This document shows positions 36,001-50,377 of a stretch of 64,000 bases of DNA, in pieces. Made by a program: the position numbers and the translations under genes. Source of the DNA: Caprimulgus europaeus (Eukaryota > Chordata > Aves > Caprimulgiformes > Caprimulgidae); contig OU015523.1 of NCBI GenBank assembly GCA_907165065.1, positions 25,199,834 through 25,263,833 of the forward strand, read 5' to 3'. Each line of letters begins with the position of its first letter. Within the stretch, counting starts at the first letter, position 1. Under the pieces are notes generated by a model that saw nothing but the letters and a program-made list of their open reading frames with translations, was not told the DNA's origin and did not search any database.

Positions 36001-38867
36001 ATGATTTTTCAAGAGCCATTTGTTTACTGAGGCTAAAAAATTATGATAATAAACTATCATCTACTTATTCCTTAAATCTTAAAAAAAACCCAACCCCACA
36101 CTTTTCTAAAATGCTGAAGCAAAATGTGTGATAAACATTTTAAAGTCACATTATAGAAAAAAAAGCATGCATAACATTACTTGTACGCAAATACAGAACT
36201 ATGATGATCTATGATGGTAGGAAAGGCTTCTTGAGAGAGGCTATATCTTTCACTAGAACAACAGAGAGCTGGGAAAAGACCCACACAGGCTCTTCTTCAG
36301 GTTTGAAATGCACTTTTACCAGCAAATAATTTATTTGTTGAGAAATGTATTTTTAGGGCAGACAAAACTCTTGGCCAAATCTGAAGCATTCGCCATGAGT
36401 TAGAGCCAAGAAGAGAAAGAGCTGGAGTGTCAGAAGGATTTATCTTGTTTCTGGTAAAATGGAAACAGTGACCGAGCTCATAAACAAAAGCCCTAACACA
36501 GATACACAGACACATGCACACGGTTCATGTTCCATTCACAAAATAGCAGGTGATCCTCCCCAGCTTAGCAGGGCAGCTGGGAGGTTTGGACTCAGACGTC
36601 CTTCTCACATTTGGTACATCTGAGGTTTCAGTATTCTAGAGAGCATCCCAACTATCTTTTGACCATTCTAAGGTACAGCTTTCTTGCTTGCACTAGTAAT
36701 CTGTGTTATATTTTAACCTCACTAGATCAGTGAAGAGGACTGAGACAAAGTCAGATTTTGTATGACCATATCCAGGAGTGGGGAGAAATAAAAGGAAGAG
36801 GAAAAAAAACAGATTCTTTGCATTTCCATGCTACAGCATTTAAAAAGATAATTTTGCTTTTAAAATATTTTTTTAAAGTCAGATATTTTTAGACTTCAAC
36901 TCTTAACTCCTTTATGTCCAAAATATCTGTTTCAACATGATGTTCTAATATATGTGCAACCAAACACCCATATGCAGCAGTATTTCCTGTTAGACTCAGC
37001 AATAAAGATTTCTTTTTGAAAAATGTCCCATTTTCAAGCCTGTATATGATTTTGAGCATTTTCATATGATGGGAATCAAAAGGCAGCCAAGGTGAACTAA
37101 GAAACGGCATAAACAAAATAGATGCCTAGATGACATGATTTATTAAATGAGACTAAGTGATTTACTGTTTGAAATTTATAAAAAGGAAAACAATCACAAC
37201 AGCATTACAAAACTTTTTTTTCTGGTGTGTTTTTAATCTCAAGAGATAAATGCTGTACAAAATGAACTGAAATAAAAACACGCAGCTCATTCAGCAGTGG
37301 AATACAGCTGCCTCTAGTATGGGAAGCAGCAAATGCTGATTGGGACAGTAAGAGCAAACCTCAAAAGACAACAGGGATGGGGAAACTGAAAATGCTGTAT
37401 GTGGTAACACCTGCTTCCATGGCACAGAATGGAGAATGGCTCTGTAAAGTGCAAGACTAACCCCAAATGCTGGCAGTGTAGAGACAGGCAAACTGCACTC
37501 CCCTTGAACCACTAACTCTTCTTCCTCATCTAATGCCTGTCCCAGCTCTGACACTGGTGATGTCTAGAAGGGAACACAGATACAAAATTGCCTCATGGTT
37601 TTCCCTGAGAAAACAGCAGGAGAAACTGCCAAGGATTATTCCCCACAGCTCAGAGGGTGAAATGGTGAGCATCTTTCCTGGCAATGAGAGTGCCAGACCC
37701 CCTGAGGACAGGGCTTATGACCTGAAGGGTGTTTCTAAGATAGACACTAGCTGCAGCTGAGCCCCTATCTCCTTCTCACCATCCCAAACCCCAGCTGTGC
37801 TTATTTAACACTGTTTTCCAGGATTTGCCAGGGGTCAGATCAAATCCATCTCTCTGTGGTGTAAGAATTAGCATTACTGGGGACAGGATCTTACCATGCT
37901 GCCATGGAGAAAGGAGACAAGTGACACAGGACACCAGGGAACCCCCACACAATTTTTGGGTTAGTCGCAAGCCCAGTGTCTTGCATGTCCTGCTCCCCTC
38001 TTGTGTGCTGTTGGGTGACCCTTTGGATACATGAATTTGTGATGCATGTTCTCTCTCTTCAGGTTAAACACCTAAATGACAACAAGAGCACAGGAAAATA
38101 CCAGTTAATAGAGAGGGCTGCTTGCCTGCGGCAGTTTTGCCCCAGAGTTTTCCTCTTGGCCTCCAAGTAGTTCATTATCAGAAAGGAGGGCAATGACTCA
38201 GCAACTGTGGAGCAACATCTTGCTCTCAACACCTCCAGCATACATCAGATGGGGAAATCAGCTTGCAATAAGCAGAAATATTTCCTGACCCAGATTCAGG
38301 CATTTTATAAACTTCAAGCCACTTTCCAGCTGTAGAGATAAAACACTGTGCTGAAGCAAGAAACAGTGATAGCTGTCAGAAACAGACGTCTTCACCCTCC
38401 CTCACTGTGTGTGGCACAACTATTAAGGAAATTTATATGGGATTTCACAACCGAAATGAACGTGTGTTTCAGTTCTGAAAGCCTTTCTACTTGATTTGTT
38501 TCATTGTTTCTGTCGAGCAAGGCAGCGCTGACTGCAAAGCGTGCTGCAATGCAAAATGTTACACAACAAGCCCTTTGCCGAGTGCCCTGACAAAAAGACA
38601 CCTAGAGTAGAGAAATGGCATCCTCCCAACTTACACATCCTTCTGCAGGAAGCATCTGGTGTCTCCAGGCTTGCTGAAAGGCTCCAGCAGTATCTCAGCC
38701 TGTGCAGTGCCCGTTTGTCACCCTGCATAGCTGTGAGCTCTTAGGGAGCTAAGCAGGGACTTCACGCCTGGTAGCATGAAGTACAGCAGTAACATCCACT
38801 GTGGCTGTCCAGAGCACTAAATTAGGATAGATAGAAGTCTTTGAAAGACAAATTTAAGAGTTCAGTT
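33065..38867. other. Unassigned AT-rich DNA
   Basis: No gene or recognised repeat. 33080-33240 and 33700-34330 are non-repetitive with many TAAT cores and might be further conserved noncoding DNA near the CpG island. Scattered AAAACCCC-type runs (35054-35085, 35786-35804, 36081-36100) are simple sequence. Confidence 0.4.
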
Positions 38868-38889
38868 AAAAAAAAAAAAAAAAAAAAAA
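38868..38889. repeat. A22 tract
   Basis: Twenty-two A residues without an upstream polyadenylation signal. Confidence 0.95.
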
Positions 38890-39699
38890 TCCATGTTAAA
38901 TTATCCCCATTTAAACCCGGATAACAGCATTCTCCAGATAGCAAAAATACAAATTGCACAAGACTGTGTTCTACTTTATTTTGAAGTTAGGGAATACATT
39001 TAATTCAACCATACCTGGAAATTTCCTAATGTCCTGTGAGAACACTTGTCCACTTTTCTGAAGAAGGCAACATGGTTCATTATTGTCCTTGTTCAGCACA
39101 CATAACAAGAGGGTCTTTATACATGGATACAACACAAATACTAATTGACACTTGAGAGTAAAATTGCTAGAGGGGGAAATTGTATGGAAGTGCTTCAGAG
39201 TTTTGTTTTGTTTTTAAATTAATAAAGTCTTCTATATTTATTCCTTTTAAACTGAAATGAATTCTTATGAAATTCTGATGGTACTTTCTCCTGGATCATG
39301 CACCTTGAGCAAGCAGGTGTGCCATTTTACAGTCACAGTGTGGAGTCACTGCTGGTGGGACACATTTCATGGCATATATGACACCAGGGATTCTAACTTG
39401 ACACTGTGCTCTCCACTCAAAAATGATGCAAAGACACTTGAAGGGCAATACTTGATGTCAGCCTTAACTCCAGATTGCTGTTACTAATTTAAAGATTTAG
39501 GTGGTGGGGTAGTAGCACTGTTGCCGGGGCATCTGGTGTGCTGAATTTTTTCTCCAGTTGGTAAAGTGAAACATATTCCATTATCTAAACTAACATGAAA
39601 AATAAAGTTCAGTTTCCCACTTACACATCATTCATCCTTTGCCTTCATCCTGTTGCAATTTCCCCCATGTCCTCTCTACCAAGTCCTTCCAGCTGTTAT
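38890..39699. other. Unassigned AT-rich DNA
   Basis: No gene or recognised repeat. Confidence 0.45.
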
Positions 39700-40100
39700 C
39701 CCTACGCAGAGCACAGCCCAGGCTCAGGTGCTGCCAGAGTCAAGGACAGAAAATCCAGCAGTTCAGGGTCACCCCTACCTCTCTGTACCCCTGGAAGCAG
39801 CCCGATGGGCTCTGCTGGACAGACATGGGGGATTTCCTCAGCATTACCTCTGCTCTCCACCCCTGGTGACCGAGGCCTGCCCAGCTCACTCTTCGTCCTG
39901 CGTGGGCTGAGCCGGACAGACCCTGGCCAGCTGAGGGGAGCTGGCGCCGTGTCCTAGCCCCTGCGGGGCTGCCTCTGTCTCAGTCGCCCGTGGTTTCCAA
40001 AGGGAATCCGCCAGACTCTGGAGCCATGAGGGTCGCTGGAGCAGAGCCATGAGTCAGCATGGTGACAACTCCCCTTGCTTTCCCCACGGCAGGGCCACGC
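39700..40100. other. GC-rich block with some CpGs
   Basis: About 400 bp of GC-rich DNA, richest at 39880-39990, where CpGs occur (GACCGAGG, TTCGTCC, TGCGTGG, AGCCGGAC, GGCGCCGTG, TGCGGGG, GTCGCCCG). It is weaker than the island at 32600 and may be a small or eroded CpG island. Open frames over it are composition effects. Confidence 0.4.
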
Positions 40101-43100
40101 TTTATAATAAATTCAGTAAAAAACCCAAAAATGCAGCAGGGGTTGAAAATGGCCCAGCTAAAATGGTATAATTTGATTTGGAAAGGCAAAGACTGTTTCA
40201 AAAGAAAATTCCTGAGATGCTTGTTTTTAAAGTGGTAGCAGCAACCTCAAGAAAACAACAAAGCATCTGCTAGAAAATGAAGGGTAAGGCAAGGTCTGAC
40301 CTCAGGACTCACCCTAGCTCTTACTCTGTTGCCCTGCATCTCATATAACTGAGATCAAAATAATGTTCAACACAACCAAATCAAGGTAAATCACTCCAGA
40401 CATTTCTGAGTGCAATTTGTCACAGAGTGCAATTCCCACTGAGATAAAAAGGGCATATGTAAAACTGGTCAGGAAAACAGTTTTCAGGCAGCTAAGGCAG
40501 GCAATAACTTTTGGTCAACTTTTTAATATTATTTTTGAGGTGCTAGTAACTTAACCAAGTTCCAATGCTGCTTAAAGCAGGTTGTTTGTAAATGTACTAT
40601 GCAGATGAAGCAGCAGGACTCTGTATATACGACAATGCTATATGCTGGCTTCAACTGAGCCTGGGGAACTACTGTGTTAAACACACTATAAAACAAAACC
40701 TAGAATAAGTTATAGATCTGAACAAACAACATAGGCAAAAGAAGGGTATTACTAATAATGCCTAATCTTCAGAGAAAGAGACTGTGACAAAGCCTGCCTT
40801 GCATCTAAATCAAAAAACTTCCAGGAAACCACATAGGTCTGTTCATAGAGAAATAGGGCGAGCCAAAATTGGAGACAAATGAAGGGATAGCAAAGTACTG
40901 AATGTCTCTATTACCCAAGTAATTTGTTCTGAGGGCCAAATTATTTATAGCCTCTGGGAGGATTTGGTCTATTCTACAGCATCCATAATCTGTATGAGAA
41001 AGCCATAGTTAAAAGCTGCCTTGCTGGGAGATTGAATGAATGCTTCTGCAGATTGGTGACTTTTACTTTGAAGTTGAAATCGTTGCTTTTGTATCAGTTG
41101 ATTTGCTTTCAAATCCTCAGATCACACATGTTAACTGTAGAGCTTTTTCACTCTAAGAGTATACATGAAACACACATAGAGGAAAATATTTATTATTATT
41201 TGACTGGATAAATGTAGAGGAAGACTGAGTTTTCCTCATGATATCCATTCTCCTGAAGTCATCACTTGCAAGTCAACTGTATCTGACAGAAACAGTGCAA
41301 ATTCATAAAGGACACGCAAACAAAAGTATTGCTGCATAACAATTTTCAGTCCAAATATGAAGATATCCTACTTTATATAATATTTACTAGCACCAGGAGA
41401 CAGCAATGAAAGAAAAAGGTATATTGCAAATACAGACATAATAAAAAAGAAAAGGCTGATAATATCTCTGGATGCCAGCAGTTCCAGTGTATGGTTTATG
41501 TTGACTTTTTACTACACCCTCTTCCTGTTTGCCTGAGAGCTTATCTTTGATGAAAAATACAAACATTGTTTAAGGCTACTATCCACAAAAACAAAGACAG
41601 GTGGAGAAGGACATGAGAATTCCCATTTCTGTACAGTCTCTGATGTTTTATGAATTGTGTAACATTGCTGAATGAAGCATTACACTTACATCATCTGCAA
41701 TTGCTCGAGTTAGACTTTTTTGCCCAGACAAGAATAACTGTTTTCAAAGATAGGTAAAATTTATCACCAATTATACATAAGCAAACAGTTCTTACTAGGT
41801 TATCTGCAATGACTAATAAGCATTCGGTATCCCTAATCCCATTTTGTCTGTATTTAAGCTGATATATGAAGGAAGCATTTTCTTTTCTTAAAAGCTGAGT
41901 GACATATAAAATCAAGCAGCTCAGAAAGCTCTTGTACTAAGGATTTAAATATTTACTCTCCATAAATAACCTCTTTAAAATTTGCTGTTTCTTTTTACTT
42001 CTCTGCAGGAAAATAAATTTGCTAATATCAGACATTAAGGAAAATTTGCACAAGGGCGGGCAAAGCAAATTGTTTTGTTCAAACAAGACACTCCCTTCCT
42101 CAATTCTTTACTTCCTTTCTTTGAAGATCCACAAACTATTAAATTTGATTTGCATCTTTCAAGTGAATGAAACAGAATTTCTCACTCACCACTTCCAAGT
42201 ACCCAGCATCAGGAGTAAACACATAGATATGTACACCAAATAATATGAAAATTTATACAAAAGTTTAACTTCAGCTATGGCATGTTTGTGTTCAATGGAT
42301 TACTTGTGTACAGAGATGGATGAAAGAATCAGAGGTCTTAGTTGCCACTGAGTACTTATTCCCTTCTTTGAAATTTTTTTCTCTCCTCCTTGGTGCACTG
42401 AATCTGTCTGAGCCTACATTGTTCCCCATCATCAAACACTGAACTGCAAAATCATATGCAGTGTGACTTTTCTATTTTCAGTCCCTTTGATAGGTTTGTT
42501 ATAGGACGCATTGTGAAAGCACCAAGATACTTCACCAAGAGTGAAAAAAGGGTTCTAAAAGAGTTCTGCAGTCTGGTTAATTGGATCACTGAAATCTGTC
42601 TTTAGAGTATAGTATTTGCTTCACAGCTGATCATTGGTTATTTTAGGAGGATGAATACATTTATTAAAAAAGATTATTGGCCTATAATTTCACAGATTTC
42701 TGCATGCAAGCAATAACTTAACTAGTAAGTTACTATTAATAAAACTACCTTCCCTAAATCAACCAGCTTGAAAAAATACTTCAGTTGAACTTCTGCATTT
42801 TAACATTTCAATTTAAATAAAAATTACATTTTTTTCCTCTGGATTTTTGCAACCTGTGTTTTTGATGGAGAAGGAAAAGCAGGACTCTGGCCATCTAAAA
42901 CAGATTTCCAAAGCTGTGATAGCTAATCATTTTAAAGAATAACCTAACTAGTTAAGGCACTCCTAAAGCAAAGCAAAAACTTATCACACCAACTTCATGG
43001 TGCATCTAGCCCCGTCAGTTCAAGGAGCAAGGAACCAGAGGTCATTGCTGAGCCTTCACCTCTTTTACAATGGCATGCAGAACTGCCTGGCCAATTTCCT

Positions 43101-44941
43101 CTGGGTTTTATTTAGCATGCATGTGGCCAGCATGGGAAGCAGCCTTTCATACAGATGTTTAGTATAAAAGAAGCTATTTATCAGTTTGAGTTATACAGTC
43201 AGGCTGTGATCAGAATAGATCAGGTTTCCTTGTAACACAGCAGTTCCCATGTTCTCTGAAACAATGGATTACAACAGCTAAATTAAAACTAATTTGTGCC
43301 TGATGCTGATTCTCTTGCATTATTATCTTTTATAGTACACTGATTTACACTCATTTCTCACCAGGACAGATGTTGCCTGGGAGAATGTCACAGGACACAT
43401 GGTGTCACTTCCAAGGTGACCAGCTGGGCGGACCTTCGGCAAACACCAGAGTTTTCTGACAGCCCAAGTCCTATCTCTGCTAACCATTCCAGCAGTTTCC
43501 TTAATACAAGCATTTTTCTTCCCCAAAAGCCTTCTAACATGGTGGCCTTGTTGTTTTCCTTTTAAAAAAACCCCAAACTGCCAGATATTGTCAGTTTAAG
43601 TTTCATTCCCAAAACAATTGGACTCTATCCTCTCACATATTTGCCTTTTTTAAGAAGAATTACCACTGCACTTGCTTCACATGCAATAAATACCTCATAC
43701 ATAAATCATTAGGTTCTTCTGGGACCACAAGGACTATGGGTATTAATCCATGGTAAACTGTTGAACTGGAGAAATTATCCATCAGGCCTGTGAATGTCTC
43801 TGAATGTATGACTTCTCTCTAATGTAATGAGACAGATTCATTAGGCATGTTTTTGATGTTATCTTTGCAGCACATCGGAAAACATTTGGATTCAGTCTGC
43901 TCTCTGTTCAGTGATTTACATTTACTCCAGACAGACAATTTTCTTCCCTTGCTTCTTCATACCTGTGTGAGGGCAGTGAAAGAACTTATTATCCCGCAAG
44001 AACTTATTTGCATCTTTGAGTGTTCTTCTGTTCTGTACTCTAAAGCCACATAGGTCCTTAATAACCTCAAAAATCAAGAAAGTTTTTCTTGTAAAGTTTG
44101 CCTTGCAACTGTGATAAATATAATTAAATTTACTGATTTACTGAACTGATTAGAGTGAAAACATTGTAAAAAAATCATTCCAACACTAGAAAAAAATATA
44201 TAACCTTTGGGGGGCAGGCAGGAGGGAACCGAAGTGAGTTCAAGCAGCACAATTCATTTCTGGGACTGCTATTGAGCCATCCTTTCAGAGCCCAGGTTTT
44301 AAATCTAGTCCTTGCAGAGGGGTTTGAGAAATTGCTGGTTTTATCCTCATTTTCTTAACTTCTAGAGCTTCTCTTAAATTCTAGAACTTTTCAAAAGCCT
44401 CCAAGCTTCGGTTTTAGTCAGAAATTCAGAACTCGCTGGATAAGAGCTACAGAAATCTCAGTCTTCTCCCCCAGTCAAACAGCTCTATCCTTTTTCTTCC
44501 CCAGGAGTCACTCCCCAGCCCGTGCCTGTGTTCCCCACGCTGAGGCTGGATGGTCCCTGAGGGCTGACAGAGCGATGGTGAGACCCAGGAGAGCCACGGG
44601 CTGCTCCAGCTCTGACTCTGCTGCTGCATCAGCCCTGAAAACTGCTGGATGTAATGTTGCACTCAACTCTGAACCTCTGAGCCCATGGAGATGGAGCATC
44701 AGAGCTTTCTCCAAGAAACCCCAGTGAGTTTGAAATTAGCATAGTAGAAGAGACATGCTTCAAAGGCTTATGCATTTAACCACATTTGGGCAAAATTTCA
44801 TGAGCAGATTCACACACAGCTCTCCCTGCCCAGAAGTCAAGTTGCTGCTACAAAGCATGACGATCTTGTCCTGCTCCAGTACTTGTAAGGATTCAGGGAC
44901 AAGGGAAAACACATCATGCCACAATTAGCTTGAGAACAGAT

Positions 44942-44944
<3 letters not shown>
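40101..44944. other. Unassigned DNA
   Basis: No gene or recognised repeat. A slightly GC-richer patch lies at 44470-44700 without CpG clustering. Confidence 0.45.

Positions 44945-44975
<31 letters not shown>
44945..44975. repeat. T31 tract
   Basis: Thirty-one consecutive T, the longest homopolymer in the window. Read on the minus strand it would be an A31 tail, but no AATAAA precedes it on that strand and no target duplication is visible. Confidence 0.95.
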
Positions 44976-44979
<4 letters not shown>

Positions 44980-47278
44980 ATGTTAAAAAAGCTCATCAGT
45001 AACTGTAAAATAAAACTGCAAGTGTTCACCCTGAGGCAGAGGCCTGGCATAAGAAATTTCAGAGCACTAAAAAATAATTTACCCCAGGAGAAGCAGGATT
45101 TTACAAGAGAAATTGTTGGCCAAATGTAAGTATTGTCAGCATTGCCAGCTCCACTTACAAGAAATAATGCATCTATACAAACCAGCCAGTTCTTGAAAAT
45201 TTACAAATCCCAAATGCCATACCTCAGTCATATATCCAAAAGGAAAGTTGATTACTTCAAGAGATGCTAGCCATGTTTTGAGTAATGTCTTTTCAGGAAA
45301 GGCTTATAAAAGATTAAAAAAAAAGAGAACTCAGCTGGCACAGTGTTACTAGAGGACACTTAGTAATGCCTCCAGCTGCCCTGCTATCACTCTTCTCTAC
45401 TCCCCAGTTTCAACTGGAGGTAAGGTCTTTCCCAGGCAGGGTGTGGTCCCTTCGGGTCAGGGCTGTTACTGCATGTTTGTCTTTTCGGCACAGCTCTTTC
45501 AGCACACCTCTAAAGCCGTCATACGAGCTTCCGTTGTGCTTGAGCTTCTCCCCAACATGTGCATACTGATGTCATTGCAAACGTCACTTCACAAGGGACT
45601 GTGGAGAATGAGGGCTAGACCATGCTTCGAGCCTCTTTGTATGCAGACCCCTGCCATGTCCATATCCTTCATGGGTGGGGGCTGATGTTTTGCTCAGAGA
45701 GAACATGGTGAACATCTTAATGCAATCCCTTTGGCAACCTGAGAAGTGAGATAATATTGTCTTTCTCTTCTTTGCTCTCCACTTTCTTGTGGTACGTGTA
45801 ATATACAGAAAAACACTGTGAATTTATAGTTGTCTTTATTGAATGTCAGAGGAGCTTGCCTTCAAGACACAAATCTACATGACTTCGGGGGTTTTGCTGT
45901 GCATTGCTATAACTTGCTTGTTACCTGGGAAGTGTGATCAGTGGTGCTGTAGACTAAGTGTGCACAGGACTGCCACGTCTATTTCAACCAAGCCTGGACA
46001 CCAAAAATTTTGTGTTCAGTGGTCAGTTATCACAGATCAAAAAACCAAGAGCCCCAATTAATAATTTGCACTGCAAGACATAAGTCCCCCCTCCTTTGAC
46101 ATCTTTCATATTGGCCCCTATTTCTCCCTTCTTGTAGTAACGAGGAGTGGCTAAAAAAAATTTTTTTTGGACTGGCCTAGCTTAAAATACACTTTTGCTG
46201 TCTTACTTCTAGTAGACTCAGTATAGCAGGTACTCTGTAGTCTCCACAGTCTGGACTCTTCTCCAGTTATGCATGCTAGAAGAGTTGAAAATCTCTATCT
46301 TTTGAGATTCACACAAATATTTATTGTACATGTCCATATCTCTATTCTGCTCTAAAAAAGTCATATTAGGAAAAAAAGTGCAATAATAGGGGGAAAAAAG
46401 TCAACAAATGGACAGAGCAAAAAGAAAAAGAGGAATCAACACATTTTTGACAATAGAAAAGTGTAGCAAACCTAAAAATCTCAGATCCTGAAAGCAAAGT
46501 GAGTAATTTAATGAAGATAAAGCTATATATTGCAAGGGTAAAATAGGATGCATTTTAATATTTTTTAAGCTAGCTCATGTTTTATATTTAGTTTTCTTAC
46601 AATAGACAGATGAGTATTCTAGCATTAAATACGTGTTCCCCAATATGCTCTCTCATATTTTACACACAATTTGAAACATCTGTTAAATTACTTGTTTTCC
46701 TAAAGCACCGCAGAGAGCATGCTGGGATGATCTACTGCTGTTTGTAAAATGTTTCTCTCTGTGGAACACTTCCCTTCTTCCATTTCCTCTCCTTTTTTGC
46801 TATTTGCTTATTCTGAAAATAATAGCATTAATCTGAAAGCACCATAACAGATTAGGGTATTGATTGTGCTGTAAGAATGAAACAATCATATAAAACAGAT
46901 GATACCATGTTTTAGTACTGAAAGATCACAACATTAATAAGATGAGGCCTTTAGAAATAACTGTGGTTTTCTTGGGAATAATGAGTTGACTGTAGTACAG
47001 ACCATTGTGCCATAGTGTATTTGGAGTTTTTAATTTATTTTAAGAGTGGTTATTTTTTGACAGGCAGCTTGGTATAGAGGTGTTCTCTGACTCCTGTCAT
47101 TCAAGTAATATCATTGAATGCCATTTATCTTTTAATATATGCCCTAGTAAATTTTCCCATTTACTTCCTAGACAATACATTAGATTTTTCAGTTTCCAGC
47201 TACAGTTATAATTACCCCCTAAAATTGGGTTGACTTTTTATTGCAGTAAAGCATATAGTACCATATAGCCTTCTAATG
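44976..47278. other. Unassigned AT-rich DNA
   Basis: No gene or recognised repeat. Confidence 0.45.
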
Positions 47279-47338
47279 GCTACTGTTTTGAGGGTGTCAC
47301 TGTCAGCACTGTCAGCTACTGTTTTGAGGATGCCACTG
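47279..47338. repeat. 36-bp tandem duplication
   Basis: GCTACTGTTTTGAGG starts at 47279 and again at 47315. The second copy matches for about 24 bp with two changes, and CTGTCAG is itself repeated at the junction. This is consistent with replication slippage. Confidence 0.85.
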
Positions 47339-50300
47339 AGAAAGAACATAATCATAAAGAAGACAGGACTTCTTTTCTTGCTAGCTCAGATGAAATAGGC
47401 AGACATTACGGGAACTGTTACCTTCTGCTCTTTGACTAGAAACACCATAAGGGATACTAGAATAAACAAATGTCTGCAGTGCATTTATATACCTAGCAAA
47501 GTATTATGTTGAGTGCTCATTCCAATTCCTAAGCCTTATAAGCCCCATATCTGTTTTCTTGACAGTTTTAGTCCTGAAACTGGTTACGTTCTTAGCAATA
47601 GAATTATGTCTGGATACTCCAAGAAGTTGCATTCAAGTACAGCAAAATGATGCTGACTTTATACAAGCCTGTATTCCACTGAGACAAATTCATCCCTTCA
47701 GTCGTTTTAGTGCCATCTGCATGCTAGCATTCACCTTTTTTTTCTAGAAGAAATTAAGAATGAGGTGAGCAGAAAGTATCAGCTACTTCAAGCTCAGTCT
47801 TGCAATCCATCCAAGAATGATTGTTTCTTGAGATGAATAATTTATAGCAGTGGGTTTTGCGTAAGTAAGTCCAGTGAGTGCCTAATTTGAGCATGTAGAT
47901 TTCTGGACTGGAGATTATTTATTTTCCTGATATCTATGTGAGATTATTTCCAGTGTTAACTAACAGTGAAGGCTTTTACTCCTCCAGTCCTTTAAAAACA
48001 TATTTTAATTATTTATTTTGCACATGACACCTGGAGCTGCCTCAGGAGCTAGACACAAAATGCAGAAATGCAAACCTTTCCACCTAATGCAGATGGCTAA
48101 TGCATCAAAAGCAAAGCACTTTTTCACGTATCATTTTAGGAAGTCTGGGGTGGGGGAGAGTTTACAAATAGATATGGACCCTTAGGCAACTTATCTTTTA
48201 AAAACAAAACCCCTAAACATTAATTACTATGAAATTCATCCAGGCTGAGTAATGACCACAACTATTATCACATTATATCACAAAATATAAACATATGTTC
48301 AGAAATAGAGCTAAACATGAGAAGTTATGAGGTTATGGAAGGATAATGAGGAAAGGTCCAAGGAACCTCTCCCTCTACAGACCACAAAAAATAAAGAAAA
48401 ATGCAATCATAGAACCAGAGTGTTTCTTCTGATAAAAGAGAAATGCAATCTGTGGAAACTTGCCAGATTTTGTGACTGGCAACTATTATCTTCAAAAACA
48501 TAATTAAAATAGCACTTCAGACAATAGGCAATTGCTATAAATTTTATTTTGGAAATGATAAGTTATTCTTTCACTGAAGTCTGTATTAGGCCTACCATCT
48601 AAGTGGAAATTTGAGAGTCTAGAGGAGTTTCAATTACTCCAAATCTTTCCAGATGTTTTGCAATAACAAAGAAGTAATCTAACAACTGTAGGTCTTTGAT
48701 GGAGAAATGGGCAAAGGGAAGAAAGGGAGTGAGGACACCCACAAGGATGTCTGACCTTCAGAGTCCAGCTTACCCCATCCCCTCTTGACACCAGTTGGCA
48801 CACTAAGGTCAGCGAGAAAAGAAGGTCAGTGATGAACAAAAACAGACAGAAGGAATCATAAAATAACAATTTCAAGCCGTACAAGAGCTGTGAAGGAAGA
48901 AAGCAATATTCTGCATATTTCTCTTCAATAACTGGAAATGACACTGTCTCTTGACTTTTGTGCCACAGAGACTGCCCATACACTTTAGGGAAAAGCAGAT
49001 TACAAAGGAATCTACACCCTTATTTTATGTTACCTGAACCATTACTGAGTTTCTTTGCTGTTACGACAGTTTTCCTCTTCTAAGAGGTCCTTGTTAGTAT
49101 TCTTATTTCAACAAGTCAAGATGACAGTTTATTACTCCGTTTATGTTAGAAATAATATCTAGCAAAGTGTAGTCATCTAAAATTTACAGAAACTGTAAAG
49201 ATACAAATTAATATTGCGTGGAGTACACTATAGATAGAAAACTAAACTGCTGGAATCTTCCACATGAAAAAACCCCACAAATATACAAACTCAGAAGGAT
49301 TTTGGTGAGGGGAGTAGATAAATTTAAGAATAAATCTGTAGATACTTCAAATGTCACAGTAATCCTCCAACCTGTGAACCCTGATTATGCTAAAACAAGA
49401 TCAGAATTTATCCCCCTACTTAACATCAATAAGATCTTCACTTAGTTCCAATATGAATGAAAACTGGTTTCTCTGATGTTGAGAGCACCCGACATGAAGG
49501 TGACCAAGTCACAGTTCCTTGAAACTGCTGGCATAAATAACACATCTACCAGCCCATTATCTCATTTTTTTATTTTGCTGTGTAGGATAGGATTGAAAGG
49601 ATTTGCTTTCCAAACTGTAACTGGGTGAGAACAACTCTATCACTATCTTCACATCTGAAAGCATGCAAGCGCAAGAGGAGAGTGAATTTTCTGTAGAGGC
49701 AGTAATATGGAAGTCTACAGGTATACCTGGGAAGGAGTGAAGTCCCTAAGTGGCAGCTGCATTCATTGACTAAAGCAAGATTTGGTCATTGGAAACCTAC
49801 TGTGATGACCTGTAAGCAGAAAACCTCAGCTCATATGTCTTAACACACAGATATGGAAACTGTGAAACAAATTTTAATTACAGTGTCAGATAATACACTG
49901 AATTGATTCTTAACCCTTAATGAGCCCTGTCAGAGGAGTCACTGATCACTTATCTCCAAAGAAACCAGAAAGGAGGTTGCTGTTTGAAACATAGGGTAAA
50001 CCCAAAACTTGTGACATAATCGACCAGTTACTGTGGAAGTCAGAGGAGCATGTGAAAGAGGATGCTCAGAAACTGTCAATCAAACAAGAGGAGGGGATAT
50101 ATGTAGGGCTTTACAATACACAGGACTTGCAGAGGGGATCCACCATGGGAAGGGATGTCAGAACCTCGTTTGACTCCTCAGAGACATCCAAATAGGAGAA
50201 GGAATTTAGGCAAGGAATAAGAAGTTACAAAGACTCTGCTAGATGTGCGTACAAACCAGACACTCTGCCCCAAGAGGAAGAGGACTGTGAAATAACTACT

Positions 50301-50377
50301 CAATTATCTAAAATTAAAACCAGTGACATGATTAACTTAGCATTCTACAAACTGCTGCTTTAGGACATATTTGATAT
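47339..50377. other. Unassigned DNA upstream of CR1 cluster
   Basis: No gene. A minus-strand 117-codon frame at 48630-48983 opens with GTG and has no recognised similarity. 50100-50377 might be a diverged upstream part of the CR1 element, but I cannot show it. Confidence 0.4.

Noticed and set aside
48630..48983. 117-codon leucine-rich frame
   Set aside because: Opens with GTG, hydrophobic from T-rich DNA, no recognised family.
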